This document shows positions 12,931 to 27,000 of a DNA stretch of 64,000 nucleotides, in pieces; within the stretch, counting starts at the first letter, position 1, and every line of letters starts with the position of its first letter. The position numbers were made by a program, and so were the translations under genes. Origin of the DNA: Porites lobata (taxonomy: Eukaryota > Cnidaria > Anthozoa > Scleractinia > Poritidae); contig CALNXK010000017.1 in NCBI GenBank assembly GCA_942486035.1, positions 1 through 64,000 on the forward strand. Reading direction: 5' to 3'. The notes under the pieces were generated by a model, which was given only the letters and a program-made list of their open reading frames with translations, did not search any database and was not told the DNA's origin.

Positions 12931-15900
12931 TAATGCCATTTGCGCCAGTGTCCTTTTGGGCCTTTCAAAGGAGGGCTTCTTTTTGGTGATTTTTGAAAAA
13001 TTTTTCTTGGTCCCCCCTTTGCACTTTTTCAGAAAATGCAGGTTTAGGGTGACCTTGCAAAAATTGCCATACCTCTGCCATTCGGACACTTTTGGAGCCG
13101 CCTTCTGCGCTAAAATCGTCTCCAGTCTTTGCACTTTAAGTGCATACTAGTTCGGGCATAATGCCATTTGCGCCAGAGTGCTTTTGGGCCTTTCAAACGA
13201 AGGCTACTTTTTGGGCGATTTTTGAAAAATTTCCCTTGGTCCCCCCTTTGCACTTTTTCAGAAAATGCGGGTTTGGGTGACCTGGCGAAAATTGCCATAA
13301 CTTGGCCATTCGGGCACTTTTGAATCCGCCTTATGCGCCAAAATCGGGGATAATGCGCCTTACGGAAGAGTGCTTTTGGGCCTTTTAAACGAAGGCTACT
13401 TTTAAGCGATTTTTTAAAAATTTCCCTTCGTCCGCCCTTTGCACTTTTTCAGAAAATGCGGGTCTTGAGTGACCTGGCAAGAATTGCCATAACTTGGCCA
13501 TTCGGGCACTTTTAAAGCCGCTGTTGGCACCAAAATCTTCTCCTGTGTTTGCCCTTTAAGTGCATAATAATTTCCACATAATACTATTTGCGCAAGAGTG
13601 CTTTTCTGCCTTTCAAACGAGGTTTACTTTTTGGACGATTTTTGAAAAATTTCTTTTGGTCCCCCCTTTGCACTTTTTCAGAAAATGCAAGTTTTGAATG
13701 ACCTCGCAAAACTTGCCATTACTTGGCCATTCGGGCACGTTTGGAGCCGCTGTTTGCTCCTAAAACAATTCCAGTCCTTACACTTTAAGTGCATACTAAT
13801 TAGACGATAATGCCATTTGCGCAACAGTGCTTTTGGGCCTTTTCAGCGAGGGCATCCTTTTGGGCGATTTTTTAAAAAATTTCCCTTGGTCCCCCCTTTG
13901 CACTTTTTCAGAAAATGCGGGTTTTGGGTGACCTTGCGAAAATTGCTATAACTTGGCCATTCGGGCACTTTTGGAGCCGATGTTTAAACCAAAATCTTCT
14001 CCAGTCTTTGCACTTTCAGTGCATACTATTTAGAGGATAATGCCATTTGCGCCAGAGTGCTTTTGGGCCTTTTAAGCGAGGGCTACTTTTTAGGCGATTT
14101 TTGAAAAATTTCCTTTGGTCCTCCCTTTGTACTTTTTTAGAAAATGCGGGTATTGGCTGACTTTGCGAAAATTGCCATAACTTGGTCATTCGGGCACTTT
14201 TGGAGCCGCTGTTCTCGCCAAAATCTTCTCTTGGCGCTATAAGTGCATACTAATTAGAGTATAATGCCATTTATCTCAGAGTTTCTTTAAGCTTCTTAAG
14301 CGAGGCTACTTTTTAGGCGGTTTTTGAAAAATTTCCCTTGGTCCCCCCTTTGCACTTTTCAGAAAATGCGGGTTTAGGGTGACCTTGCATAAATTGCCTT
14401 AACTGGGCCATTCGGGCGGTTTTGGAGCCGTTTTCTGCGTCAAAATCTTCTCCAATATTTGCACTATAGGGGCATACTATTTAGAGTAGAATGCAATTTG
14501 CGCCAGAGTGCTTTTGGGCCTTTCAAGCGAAGGCTAGTTTTTGGGCGATTTTTGAAAAATTTCGCTTGGTCCCCCTTTCCCTCTTTTTTTTGAAAATGCG
14601 GGTTTTGGGTGACCTTGCGAAAATTGCCATAACTTTGCCATTCGAGAACTTTTGGAGCCGCCTTTTGCGCCAAAATCTTCTCTAGTCTTTGCACTATAAG
14701 TGCATACTAATTGGAGGATAATGCCATTTGCGCCAGAGTGCTTTTAGGCCTTTTAGGCGAGGGCTATTTTTTGTCCCATTTTTAAAAAATTTTCCTTGGT
14801 CCCCCCTTTGCACGTTTTTTAAAAAACGCGGGTTTTGGGTGACCTTTCAAAAATTGCCATAACGTGGCCTTTCGGGCACTTTTGGAGCTTTTTCTTGCGC
14901 CACAATTTTCTCCAGTCTTTGCACTTTAACTGCACACTAATTAGAGGATAATGCCATTTCGGCCAGAGTGCTGTTGGCCCTTTTAAGTGAGGGCTGTTTT
15001 TGGGGAACTTCGAAAAATTTCTCTTCGTCCCCCCTTTGCACTTTTTCAGAAAATGCAGCTTTTGGGTGACCTTGCCTAAATTGCAATAACTTGGCCATTC
15101 GGGCCCTTTTGGAGCCGCTTTTTGCGCCAAAATCTTTTCCCGTCTTTGCACTTTAAGCGCATACTAAATAGAGGATAATGCCATTCGCGCCAGAGGGCTC
15201 TTAGGCCATTCAAACGAGGGCTACTTTCTCGGCGATTTTTGAAAAATTTCCCTTGGTCCTCCCTTTGCACTTTTTCAGAAAATGCGGGTTTTGGGTGACC
15301 TTGCGCAAATCTCAATGACTTGGCCATTCGGGCACTGTTTGGAGCCGCTGTTTCCGTTAAAATCTTCTCCAGTCTTTACACTTTAAGTGGATACTAATTG
15401 GAGGATAATGCCATTTGCCCCAGAGGGCTCTTAGGCCATTCATACGAGGGCTACTTTTTAGGCGATTTTTGAAAAATTTCCCTTCGTCCCCCCTTTCCAC
15501 TTTTTCAGAAAATGCGGGTTTTGGGTGACCTTGCGAAAATTGCCATACCTTGGCCATTCGGGCACTTTTGGAGCTGGATAATGCCATTTTGGCCAGAGTG
15601 CTGTTGGCCCTTTTAAGTGAGGGCTACTTTTTGGACGATTTCTGAAAAATTTCTTTTGGTGCCCTCTTTGCACTTTTTCAAAAAATGCGGGTTTTGGGTG
15701 ACCTTTTTTAAATTGCCATAACTTGGCCATTCGGGCACTTTTGGGGCCGCTGTTTGCGCCAAAATGTTTTCCAGTCTTTGCAGTTTAAGTGCATACTAGT
15801 TAAAGGATAATGCCATTTGCGCCAGAGTGCCTTTGGGCCTTTCAAACGAGGGCTCTTTTTTGGGCGATTTTTGAAAAATTTCCCTCGGTCCCCCCTTTGA

Positions 15901-15960
15901 ACTTTTTCAGAAAATTCGGGTTTTGGGTGACCTTGCAAAAATTGTTGTAACTTGGCCATT
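12931..15960 (+). repeat. Higher-order block of 230-bp units, copy A
   Basis: Rare variants here recur in order further right: tttgcgccagtgtcc at 12937 and 20469, aaatcggggataatg at 13331 and 20873, gagtataatgccattta at about 14257 and 22247, atgcaatttgcgcc at 14491 and 22482, and gagctggataatgcc at 15571 and 23791. Offsets grow from about 7,532 and 7,542 to 7,990 and then 8,220 bp, in steps of about two units and one unit. Part of the same variant string also appears near 19020. This is the pattern of a duplicated block that then gained or lost whole units. Confidence 0.8.
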
Positions 15961-18900
15961 CAGGCACTTTTGGAGCCGCTGTTTGCGCCAAAATTCTTTC
16001 CAGTCTTTCCACTTTAAGTGCATTTTAAATAAAAGATAATGCCATTGGCGCGAGAGTACTTATAGGCCTTTTAAGCGAAAGCTGTCTTTTGGGGGATTTT
16101 TGAAAAATTTCCCTTGGTCCCTCCTTTGCACTTTTTCAGAAAATGCGGGTTTTGGGTGACCTTGCGAAAATTGCCATAACTTGATTATTCGGGCACTATT
16201 GGAGCCGCCTTTTGCACCAAATTCGTTTCTAGTCTTTGCACTCTAAGCGTATACTAATTGGAGGATAATGCCATTTGCGCCAGAGTGCTTTTAGGCCTTT
16301 CAAACGATGGTTACTTTTTGGGCGATTATTGAAAAGTTTCCCGTGGTCCCCCCTTTGCACTTTTTCAGAAAATGCGGGTTTTGGGTGACCTTGCAAAAAT
16401 TGCAATAACTTGGCCATTGGGGCACTTTTTGCAGCCGCTTTTTGCGCCAAAATCTTTTCCAGTCTTTGCACTTTAAGTGCATACTAAATGGAGAATAATG
16501 CCATTTGCGCCAGAGTGCTTTTAAGCCTTTCAAACGAGGGCTACTTTTTGGGCGATTTTTGAAAAATTTCTCTTGGTCTCCCCTTTGCACTTTCTTAGAA
16601 AATGCTGATTTCTGATTACCTTGCAAAAAAATAGCCATCACTTGGCCATCCGGGCACTTTTGCAGCCGTTCTTTGCGCCAAAATCATTTCCATTCTTTGC
16701 ACCTTAAGTGCGTACTAATTAGAGGATAATGCCACTTGCGCGAGACTACTTATGGGCTTTTTAAGCGAGGGCTACCTTTTGGGCGATTGTTTAAAAAATT
16801 TTCCTTGGTCCCCCCGTTCCTTTTTTTTAGAAAATGCGGGTTTTGAATGACCTCGCGAAAATTGCCATAACTTGGCCATTCGGGAACTTTTGGAGCCGCT
16901 GTTTGAACCAAAATGTTCCCCAGTCTTTGCACTTTAAACGCGTACTACTTAAAGGATAATGCCATTTGCGCCAGAGTCCTTTTGGGCCTTTCAAACGAGG
17001 GCTACTTTTTAGGCGATTTTTGAAAAATTTTTCTTGGTCCCCCCTTTGCACTTTTTAAGAAAATACGGGTTTAGTGTGACCTTGTAAAAATTGCCATACC
17101 TCTGCGATTCGGGCACTTTTGGAGCCGCCTTCTGCGCTACAATCGCCTCCAGTCTTTGCACTTTAAGTGCATACTAGTTCGGGGATAATGCCATTTGCGC
17201 CAGAGTGCTTTTGGGCCTTTTAAGCGAGGGCTACTTTTTAGGCGATTTTTGAAAAATTTCCTTTGGTGCCCCCTTTGCACTTTTTCAGAAAATGCGGGTT
17301 TTGGGTGACCTTGCGCAAATCTCAATGACTTGGCCATTCGGGCACTGTTTGGAGCCGCTGTTTCCGTTAAAATCTTCTCCCGTCTTTACACTTTAAGGGC
17401 ATACTAATTGGAGGATAATGCCATTTGCCCCAGAGGGCTCTTAGGCCATTCAAACGAGGGCTATTTTCGGGCGATTTTTGAAAAATTTCCCTTCGTCCCC
17501 CCTTTAAACTTTTTCAGAAAATGCGGGTTTTGGGTGACCTTGCGAAAATTGCCATACCTTAACCATTCGGGCACTTTTGGAGCCGCCTTTTGCACCAAAT
17601 TCGTTTCTAGTCTTTGCACTCTAAGCGTATACTTATTGGAGGATAATGCCATTTGCGCCAGAGTGCTTTTAGGCCTTTCAAACGATGGCTACTTTTTAAG
17701 CGAATTTTGAAAAATTTCCCTTGGTCCCCCCTTTGCACTTTTTCAGAAAATTCGGGTTTTGGGTGACCTTGCAAAAAATTGCCATCACTTGGCCATCCGG
17801 TCACTTTTGGAGCCGTTGTTTGCGCCAAAATAATTTCCATTCTTGGCACGTTAAGTGCGTAGTAATTAGAGGATAATGCCACTTGCGCGAGACTACTAAT
17901 GGGTTTTTTAAGCGAGCGCTACCTTTTGGGCGATTTTTGAAAAATTTCCCATGGTTCCCCCTTTGCACTTTTTCAGAAAATGCGGGTTTGGGTGACCTGG
18001 CGAAAATTGCCATAACTTGGCCATTCGGGCACTTTTGAATCCGCCTTATGCGCCAAAATCTTGTCCAGTCTTTGCACTTTTAGCGCATACTAATTAGAGG
18101 AAAATGCCATTTGCGCCAGTGTGCTTTTGGGCCTTTTCAGGGAGGGCATCTTTTTGAGCGATTTTTTGAAAAATTTCCTTTGGTCCCCCGTTTGCGCTTT
18201 TTCAGAAAATGCGGCTTTTGGGTGACGTTGCAAAAATTGCCATAACTTGGCCATTCGGGCACTTTTGGAGCCGCTGTTTGCGCCAAAATTTTTTCCAGTC
18301 TTTGCTGTTTAAGTGCATACAAATTAGAGGATAATGCCATTTGCGCCAGAGTGCTTTTTGGCCTTTCAAACGAGGGCTACGTTTTGGGCGATTTTTGAAA
18401 AGTTTCCCTTGGTCCCCCCTTTGCACTTTTTCTGAAAATGCGGGTTTTTCGTGACCTTGTCAAAAATGCCATTACTTGGTTATTCCGGCACTTTTGGAGC
18501 CGCTTTTTGCATTAAAATCTTCTCTAGTCTTTGCACTTTAAGAGCATACTAATTGGAGGATAATGCCATTTGCGCCAGAGTGCCTTTACGCCTTTCAAAC
18601 GATGGCTACTTTTTGGGCGACTTTTGAAAAATGTTCCTTGGTCCCCACTTTTCACTTTTTCAGAAAATGCGGGTTTGGGTGACCTTGCAAAAATTGCCAT
18701 AACTTGGTTATTCGGGCACTTTTGGAGCCGCCTTTTGCACCAAAATCTTCTCTAGTCTTTGCACTTTAAGAGCATACTTATTGGAGGATAATGCCATTTG
18801 CGCCAGAGTGCTTTTAGCCGTTTCAAACGAGGGCTTCTTTTGGGGCGATTTTTGAAAAATTTCCCTTGGTGCCCCCTTTGCACTTTTTCAGAAAATGCGG

Positions 18901-20462
18901 GTTTAGGGTGATCTTGCATAATTTGCCTTAACTGGGCCATTCGGGCGCTTTTGGAGCCGTTTTCTGCGTCAAAATCGTCTCCAATATTTGCACTATAGGG
19001 GCATACTATTTAGAGTAGAATGCAATTTGCGCCAGAGTGCTTTTGGGCCTTTCAAGCGAAGGCTAGTTTTTGGGCGATTTTTGAAAAATTTCCCTTGGTC
19101 CCCCGTTTGCGCTTTTTCGGAAAATGCGGGTTTTGGGTGACCTTGCGAAATTTGCCATAACTTGGCCATTCCGGCACTCTTTGAGCCGCGTTTTTCCCTT
19201 CGTTTTTTTTTTTGAAAATGAAGGTTTTAAGTGATCTTGCGAAAATTGCCATAACTTTGCCATTCGAGAACTTTTGGAACCGCCTTTTGCGCCAAAATCT
19301 TTTCTAGTCTTTGCGCTATAAGTGCATACTAATTGGAGGATAATGCCATTTGCGCCAGAGTGCTTTTAGGCTTTTTAGGCGAGGGCTATTTTTTGTCCCA
19401 TTTTTAAAAAATTTTCCTTGGTCCCCCCTTTCAACGTTTTTTAGAAAACGCGGGTTTTGGGTGATCTTTCGGGCACTTTTGGAGCTTTTTCTTGCACCAC
19501 AATTTTCTCCAGTCTTTGCACTTTAACTGCATACTAATTAGAGGATAATGCCATTTCGCCCAGAGTGCTCTTGGCCCTTTTAAGTGAGGGCTGTTTTTGG
19601 GGAACTTCGAAAAATTTTTCTTCGTCCCCCCTTTGCACTTTTTCAGAAAACGCGGCTTTTGGGTGACCTTGCCTAAATTGCCATAACTTGGTCATTGGGG
19701 CACTTTTAGAGCCGCCTTGTGCGCTAAAATCTTCTCCAGTCTTTGCAGTATAAGTGGATTCAAATTAGAGGATAATGACATTTTCGCCAGAGTGCTCTTG
19801 GCCCTTTGAAGCGAGGGGTACTTTTTGGGCGATTTTTTAAAAGTTTCTCTTGGTGTCCTCTTTGCTTTTTTTCAGAAAATGCGGGTTTTGGGTGACTTTC
19901 CGAAAATTGCTATAACTTGGCCATTCGAGCACCTTTGGAGCCGCTGTTTGCGCCTAAAACAATTCCAGTCCTTACACTTTACGTGCATACTAATTAGACG
20001 ATAATGCCATTTGCGCAACAGTGCTTTTGGGCCTTTTCAGCGAGGGCATCCTTTTGGGCGCTTTTTAAAAAAATTTCCCTTGGTCCCCCCTTTGCACTTT
20101 TTCAGAAAATGCGGGTTTTGGGTGACCTTGCGAAAATTGCAATAACTTGGCCATTCGGGCACTTTTGGAGCCGATGTTTCAACCAAAATCTTCTCCAGTC
20201 TTTGCACTTTCAGTGGATACTAATTAGAGGATAATGCCATTTGCGCCAGTGTGCTTTTGGGCCTTTTCAGCGAGGGCATCTTTTTGGGCGATTTTTGAAA
20301 AATTTCCTTTGGTCCCCCCTTTGCAGTTTTTCAGAAAATGCGGGTTTTTGGGCGACCTTGCCAAAATTGCCATAACTTGGTCATTCGGGAACTTTTGGAG
20401 CCGCGTTTTTGCCTCAAAATCTTTTCTAGTCTTTGCACTTTAAGTGGATACTAATTAGAGGA

Positions 20463-23400
20463 TAATGCCATTTGCGCCAGTGTCCTTTTGGGCCTTTCAA
20501 AGGAGGGCTACTTTTTGGTGATTTTTGAAAAATTTTTCTTGGTCCCCCCTTTGCACTTTTTCAGAAAATGCAGGTTTAGGGTGACCTTGCAAAAATTGCC
20601 ATACCTCTCCCATTCGGACACTTTTGGAGCCGCCTTCTAAGCTAAAATCGTCTCCAGTCTTTGCACTTTAAGTGCATACTAGTTCGGGCATAATGCCATT
20701 TGCGCCAGAGTGCTTTTGGGCCTTTCAAACGAAGGCTACTTTTTGGGCGATTTTTGAAAAATTTCCCTTGGTCCCCCCTTTGCACTTTTTCAGAAAATGC
20801 GAGTTTGGGTGAACTGGCGAAAATTGCCATAACTTGGCCATTCGGGCACTTTTGAATCCGCCTTATGCGCCAAAATCGGGGATAATGCCCCTTACGGCAG
20901 AGTGCTTTTGGGCCTTTTAAACGAAGGCTACTTTTTAAGCGATTTTTTAAAAATTTCCCTTCGTCCGCCCTTTGCACGTTTTCAGAAAATGCGGGTTTTG
21001 GGTGACCTTGCGAGAATTGCCATAACTTGGCCATTCGGGCACTTTTAAAGCCGCTGTATGCACCAAAATCTTCTCCAGTCTTTGCCCTTTAAGTGCATAA
21101 TAATTACAGGATAATACTATTTGCGCAAGAGTGCTTTTCTGCCTTTCAAACGAGGTTTACTTTTTGGACGATTTTTGAAAAATTTCTTTTGGTCCCCCCT
21201 TTGCACTTTTTCAGAAAATGCGGGTTTTGAATGACCTCGCGAAAATTGCCATTACTTGGCCATTCGGGCACGTTTGGAGCCGCTGTTTGCGCCAAAATGT
21301 TCTCCAGTGTTTGCACTTTAAATGCGTTTAAATTATAGGATAATGCCATTTGCGCCAGTGTGCTTTTGGGCCTTTTAAGCGAGGGCTACTTTTCGGGGGA
21401 TTTTTAAAAATTTTCCTTGGTCCCCCATTTGCTCTTTTACAAAAAATGCGGGTTTTGGGTGACCTTGCAAAAATTGCCATAACTTGGCCATTGGGGCACT
21501 TTTAGAGCCGCCTTGTGCGCTAAAATCTTCTCCAGTCTTTGCAGTATAAGTGGATACAAATTAGAGGATAATGACATTTTCGCCAGAGTGCTCTTGGCCC
21601 TTTTAAGCGAAAGGTACTTTTTGGGCGATTTTTTAAAAGTTTCTCTTGGTGTCCTCTTTGCTTTTTTTCAGAAAATGCGGGTTTTGGGTGACTTTCCGAA
21701 AATTGCTATAACTTGGCCATTCGAGCACCTTTGGAGCCGCTGTTTGCGCCTAAAACAATTCCAGTCCTTACACTTTAAGTGCATACTAATTAGACGATAA
21801 TGCCATTTGCGCAACAGTGCTTTTGGGCCTTTTCAGCGAGGGCATCCTTTTGGGCGCTTTTTAAAAACATGTCCCTTGGTCTCCCCTTTGCACTTTTTCA
21901 GAAAATGCGGGTTTTGGGTGACCTTGCAAAAATTGCAATAACTTGGCCATTCGGGCACTTTTGGAGCCGATGTTTCAACCAAAATCTTCTCCAGTCTTTG
22001 CACTTTCAGTGCATACAATTTAGAGGATAATGCCATTTGCGCCAGAGTGCTTTTGGGCCTTTTCAGCGAGGGCATCTTTTTGGGCGATTTTTGAAAAATT
22101 TCCTTTGGTCCTCCCTTTGTACTTTTTTAGAAAATGCGGGTATTGGCTGACTTTGCGAAAATTGCCATAACTTGGTCATTCGGGCACTTTTGGAGCCGCT
22201 GTTCTCGCCAAAATCTTCTCTTGGCGCTATAAGTGCATACTAATTAGAGTATAATGCCATTTACCTCAGAGTTTCTTTAAGCTTCTTAAGCGAGGCTACT
22301 TTTTAGGCGGTTTTTGAAAAATTTCCCTTGGTCCCCCCTTTGCACTTTTTCAGAAAATGCGGGTTTAGGGTGACCTTGCATAAATTGCCTTAACTGGGCC
22401 ATTCGGGCGCTTTTGGAGCCGTTTTCTGCGTCAAAATCTTCTCCAATATTTGCACTATAGGGGCATACTATTTAGAGTAGAATGCAATTTGCGCCAGAGT
22501 GCTTTTGGGCCTTTCAAGCGAAGGCTAGTTTTTGGGCGATTTTTGAAAAATCTCGCTTGGTAACCCCTTTCCCTCTTTTTTTTGAAAATGCGGGTTTTGG
22601 GTGACCTTGCGAAAATTGCTATAACTTTGCCATTCGAGAACTTTTGGAGCCGCCTTTTGCGCCAAAATCTTCTCTAGTCTTTGCACTATAAGTGCATACT
22701 AATTGGAGGATAATGCCATTTGCGCCAGAGTGCTTTTAGGCCTTTTAGGAGAGGGCTATTTTTTGTCCCATTTTTAAAAAATTTTCCTTGGTCCCCCCTT
22801 TGCACGTTTTTTAGAAAACGCGGGTTTTGGGTGACCTTTCAAAAATTGCCATAACGTGGCCTTTCGGGCACTTTTGGAGCTTTTTCTTGCGCCACGATTT
22901 TGTCCAGTCTTTGCACTTTAACTGCACACTAATTAGAGGATAATGCCATTTCGGCCAGAGTGCTGTTGGCCCTTTTAAGTGAGGGCTGTTTTTGGGGAAC
23001 TTCGAAAAATCTCTCTTCGTCCCCCCTTTGCACTTTTTCAGAAAATGCGGCTTTTGGGTGACCTTGCCTAAATTGCCATAACTTGGCCATTCGGGCACTT
23101 TTGGAGCCGCTTTTTGCGCCAAAATCTTTTCCAGTCTTTGCACTATAAGTGCATACTAATAAGAGGATAATGCCATTTGCGGCAGAGTGCTTTTGGCCTT
23201 TCAGACGTGGGCCACTTTTTGGGCGATTTTTGAAAAATTTTCCTTGGTCCCCCCTTTGCACTTTTTCAGAAAATGCGGGTTTTGGATGACCTTGCGAGAA
23301 TTGCTATAACTTAGCCATTCGGGCACTTTTGGATCAGCTTTTTGCGCCAAAATCTTCTCCCGTCTTTGCACTTTAAGCGCATACTAAATAGAGGATAATG

Positions 23401-24000
23401 CCATTCGCGCCAGAGGGCTCTTAGGCCATTCAAACGAGGGCTACTTTCTCGGCGATTTTTGAAAAATTTCCCTTGGTCCTCCCTTTGCACTTTTTCAGAA
23501 AATGCGGGTTTTGGGTGACCTTGCGCAAATCTCAATGACTTGGCCATTCGGGCACTGTTTGGAGCCGCTGTTTCCGTTAAAATCTTCTCCAGTCTTTACA
23601 CTTTAAGTGGATACTAATTGGAGGATAATGCCATTTGCCCCAGAGGGCTCTTAGGCCATTCATACGAGGGCTACTTTTCGGGCGATTTTTGAAAAATTTC
23701 CCTTCGTCCCCCCTTTCCACTTTTTCAGAAAATGCGGGTTTTGGGTGACCTTGCGAAAATTGCCATACCTTGGCCATTCGGGCACTTTTGGAGCTGGATA
23801 ATGCCATTTTGGCCAGAGTGCTGTTGGCCCTTTTAAGTGAGGGCTACTTTTTGGACGATTTCTGAAAAATTTCTTTTGGTGCCCTCTTTGCACTTTTTCA
23901 AAAAATGCGGGTTTTGGGTGACCTTTTTTAAATTGCCATAACTTGGCCATTCGGGCCCTTTCGGAACCGCTTTTTGCGCCAAAATCTTTTCCATCCTTTG
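20463..24000 (+). repeat. Higher-order block of 230-bp units, copy B
   Basis: This is the partner of the block starting at 12931 and shares its ordered string of rare unit variants. It is longer by about three units. From about 23340 to 23940 it is nearly identical to 15120-15720, including the truncated unit that joins at gagctggataatgcc. Beyond about 23950 the two copies diverge. Confidence 0.78.
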
Positions 24001-27000
24001 CACTATAAGTGCATACTAATTAGAGGATAATGCCATTTGCGCCAGAGTGCTGTTGGGTTTTTGAAGGGAGGGCCACTTTTTGGGTGATTTTTGAAAAATT
24101 TTCCTTGGTCCTCGCTTTGCACTTTTTCACAAAATGGGGCTTTTGGGTGACCTTTCGAGAATTGCCATAACTTAGCCATTCGGGCACTTTTGGATCCGGT
24201 TTTTGCGCCAAAATCTTTTGCAGTCTTTGCACTTCAAGTGCATACTAAATACAAGATGATGTTATATGCGCCAGAGTACTTTTAGGCCTTTCAAACGAGG
24301 GCTACTTTTTGGGCGATTTTGGAAACATTTCCCTTGGTCCCCTATTTGCACTTTTTCAGAAAATGCGGGTCTTGGGTGACCTTGCGAAAATTGCCATAAC
24401 TTGGTCATTCGTGACGTTTTGGAGCTTCTTTTTGCGCCAAACTCTTTTTCAGTCTTTGCTTTCTAAGTGTATACAATTTACAGCATAATGACATTTGCGC
24501 CAGAGTGCTGTTGGCCTTTTGAAGCGAGGGCTACTTTTTGGGTGATTCTTGAAAAACTTCTCTTGGTCTCCCCTTTGCACTTTTTCTGAAAATGCAGCTT
24601 CTGGGGGACCTTCCGAAAATTGCCATAACTTCGCCATTCGGGCCCTGTTAGAGCCGCTGTTTGTGCCTAAATCTTTTCCAGTCTTTGCACTTTAAGGGCA
24701 TACTAATTAAAGGATAATGCCATTTGCGCCAGTGTGCTTTTGGGCCTTTTAAAAGAGGGCTACTTTTTGGGCGATTTTTGAAAAATTTCTTTTAGTCCCC
24801 CCTTTGCACTTTTTCAGAAAATGCGAGTTTTGGGTGACCTTGCAAAAATTGTTGTAACTTGGTCATTCGGGCACTTTCGGAGCCGCTGTTTGCGCCATAA
24901 TCTTTTCAAGTCTTTGCACTTTAAGTGCATTTTAATTAAAGGATAATGCCATTGGCGCGAGAGTGCTTATGGGCCTTTAAAACGAAGGCTATCTTTTGGG
25001 GGTTTTTTGAAAAATTTCCCTTGGTCCTCCCTTTGCACTTTTCCAGGAAATGTGGGTTTTGGGTGACCTTGCAAAAATTGCCACAACTTAGTTATTCGGG
25101 CACTTTTGGAGCCGCCTTTTGCACGAAAATCTCTTCTAGTCTTTGCACTTTAAGAGCATACTAATTGGAGGATAATGCCATTTGCGCCAGAGTGCTTTTA
25201 GGCCTTTCAAACGATGGCTACTTTTTCGGCGATTTTTGAAAAATTTCCCTTGGTCTCCCCTTTGCACTTTTTTAGAAAATGCTGGCTTTGGGTGACCTTG
25301 CAAAAAATTGCCATCACTTGGCCATTTGGGCACTTTTGGTGCCGTTGTTTGCGCCAAAATCATTTCCGTTTTTTGCACGTTAAGTGCGTACTAATTAGAG
25401 GATAATGCCACTTGCGTGAGACTACTTATGGGTTTTTTAAGCGAGGGCTACCTTTTGGGCGATTTTTGAAAAATTTCCTTTGGTCCCCTCTTTGCACTTT
25501 TTCAGAAAATGCGGGTTTGGGTGACCTGGCCAAAATTGCCATAACCTGGCCATTCGGGCACTTTTGGAGCCGCTGTTTGCGCCAAAATGTTTTCCAGTCT
25601 TTGCATTTTAAGTGCATACTAATGAAAGGATAATGGCATTTGCGCCAGAGTGCTTTTGGGCCTTTCAAACGAGGGCTCTTTTTTGGGCGATTTTTGAAAA
25701 GTTTCCCTTGGTCCGCCCTTTGCACCTTTTCAGAAAATGCGGGGTTTGGGTGACCTTGCAGAAATTGTTGTAACTTGGCCATTCGGGCACGTTTGGAGCC
25801 GCCGTTTGCGCCAAAATCCTTTCCAGTCTTTGCACTTTAAGTGCATGTTAAATAAAGGATAATGCCATTGGCGCGAGAGTGCTTATGGGCCTTTTAAGCG
25901 AAGGCTACCTTTTGGGGGATTTTTGAAAAATTTCTATTGGTCCCCCTTTTGCACTTTTTAAGAAAATGCGGGTTTTGGGTGACCTTCCGAAAATTGTTGT
26001 AACTTGGCCATTCCGGCACTTTTCGAGCCGCTGTTTGCGAAAAAACCTTCTCCAGTCTTTGCACTTTAAGTGTATGCTAAATAGAGGATAATGTTATTTC
26101 CGGCAGAGTACTTTTGAGCCTTTTAAGCGAAGGCTACTTTTTATGCGATTTTTGAAAAATTTCCCTTGGTCCCCCCTTTGCACTTTTTCAGAAAATGAGG
26201 GTTTTGGGTGACCTTGCGAAAATTGCCATAACCTGGTCATTCGGGCACTTTTGTAGCCGCTGTTTGCGCCTAAATCTTCTCCAGTTTTTGCACCTCAAGT
26301 GTATACTAATTAGAGGATAATGCCACTTACCGCAGAGTGCTTTTGAGCCTTTCAAACGAAGGCTACTTTTTGGGCGATTTTTGAAAAATTTCCCTTGGTC
26401 CCCCCTTTGCAATTTTTCAGAAAATGCGGGTTTTGAATGACCTGGCAAAAATTGCCATAACTTGGCCATTCTGGCACTTTTGGAGCCGCTTTTCTCGCCA
26501 AAATCTTCTCCAGTCTTGGCGCTATAAGTGCATACTAATTAGAGTAGAATGCAATTTGCGCCAGAGTGCTTTTGGGCCTTTCAAGCGAGGGCTAGTTTTT
26601 GGACGATTTTTCCCTTGGTCCCCCCTTCGCTCTTTTCGTAGAAAATGCTGGTTTTGGGTGACCTTGCCAAAATTGCCATAACTTAGCCATTCGAGAACTT
26701 TTGGAGCCGCCTAATGCGCCAAAATCTTTTGTATTCTTTGCACTATAAGTGCATACTAATTAGAGGATAATGACACTTGCGCCAGAGTGCTTTTAAGCCT
26801 TTTAAGCGAGGGCTACTTTTTGTCCCATTTCTTAAAAATTTTCCTTTTTTCCCCCTTTGCACTTTTTTAGAAAACGTGGGTTTTGGGTGACCTTTCAAAA
26901 ATTGCCATCACTTGGCCTTTCGTTCACTTTTGGAGCTTTTTCTTGCGCCAAAATTTTCTCCAGTCTTTGCACTTTAACTGCATGCTAATTAAGGGATAAT

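Noticed and set aside
22811..23143. 110-codon minus-strand frames in the 230-bp array as small genes
   Set aside because: Similar frames recur unit after unit in shifting frames and on both strands, as expected by chance from a low-stop repeat.
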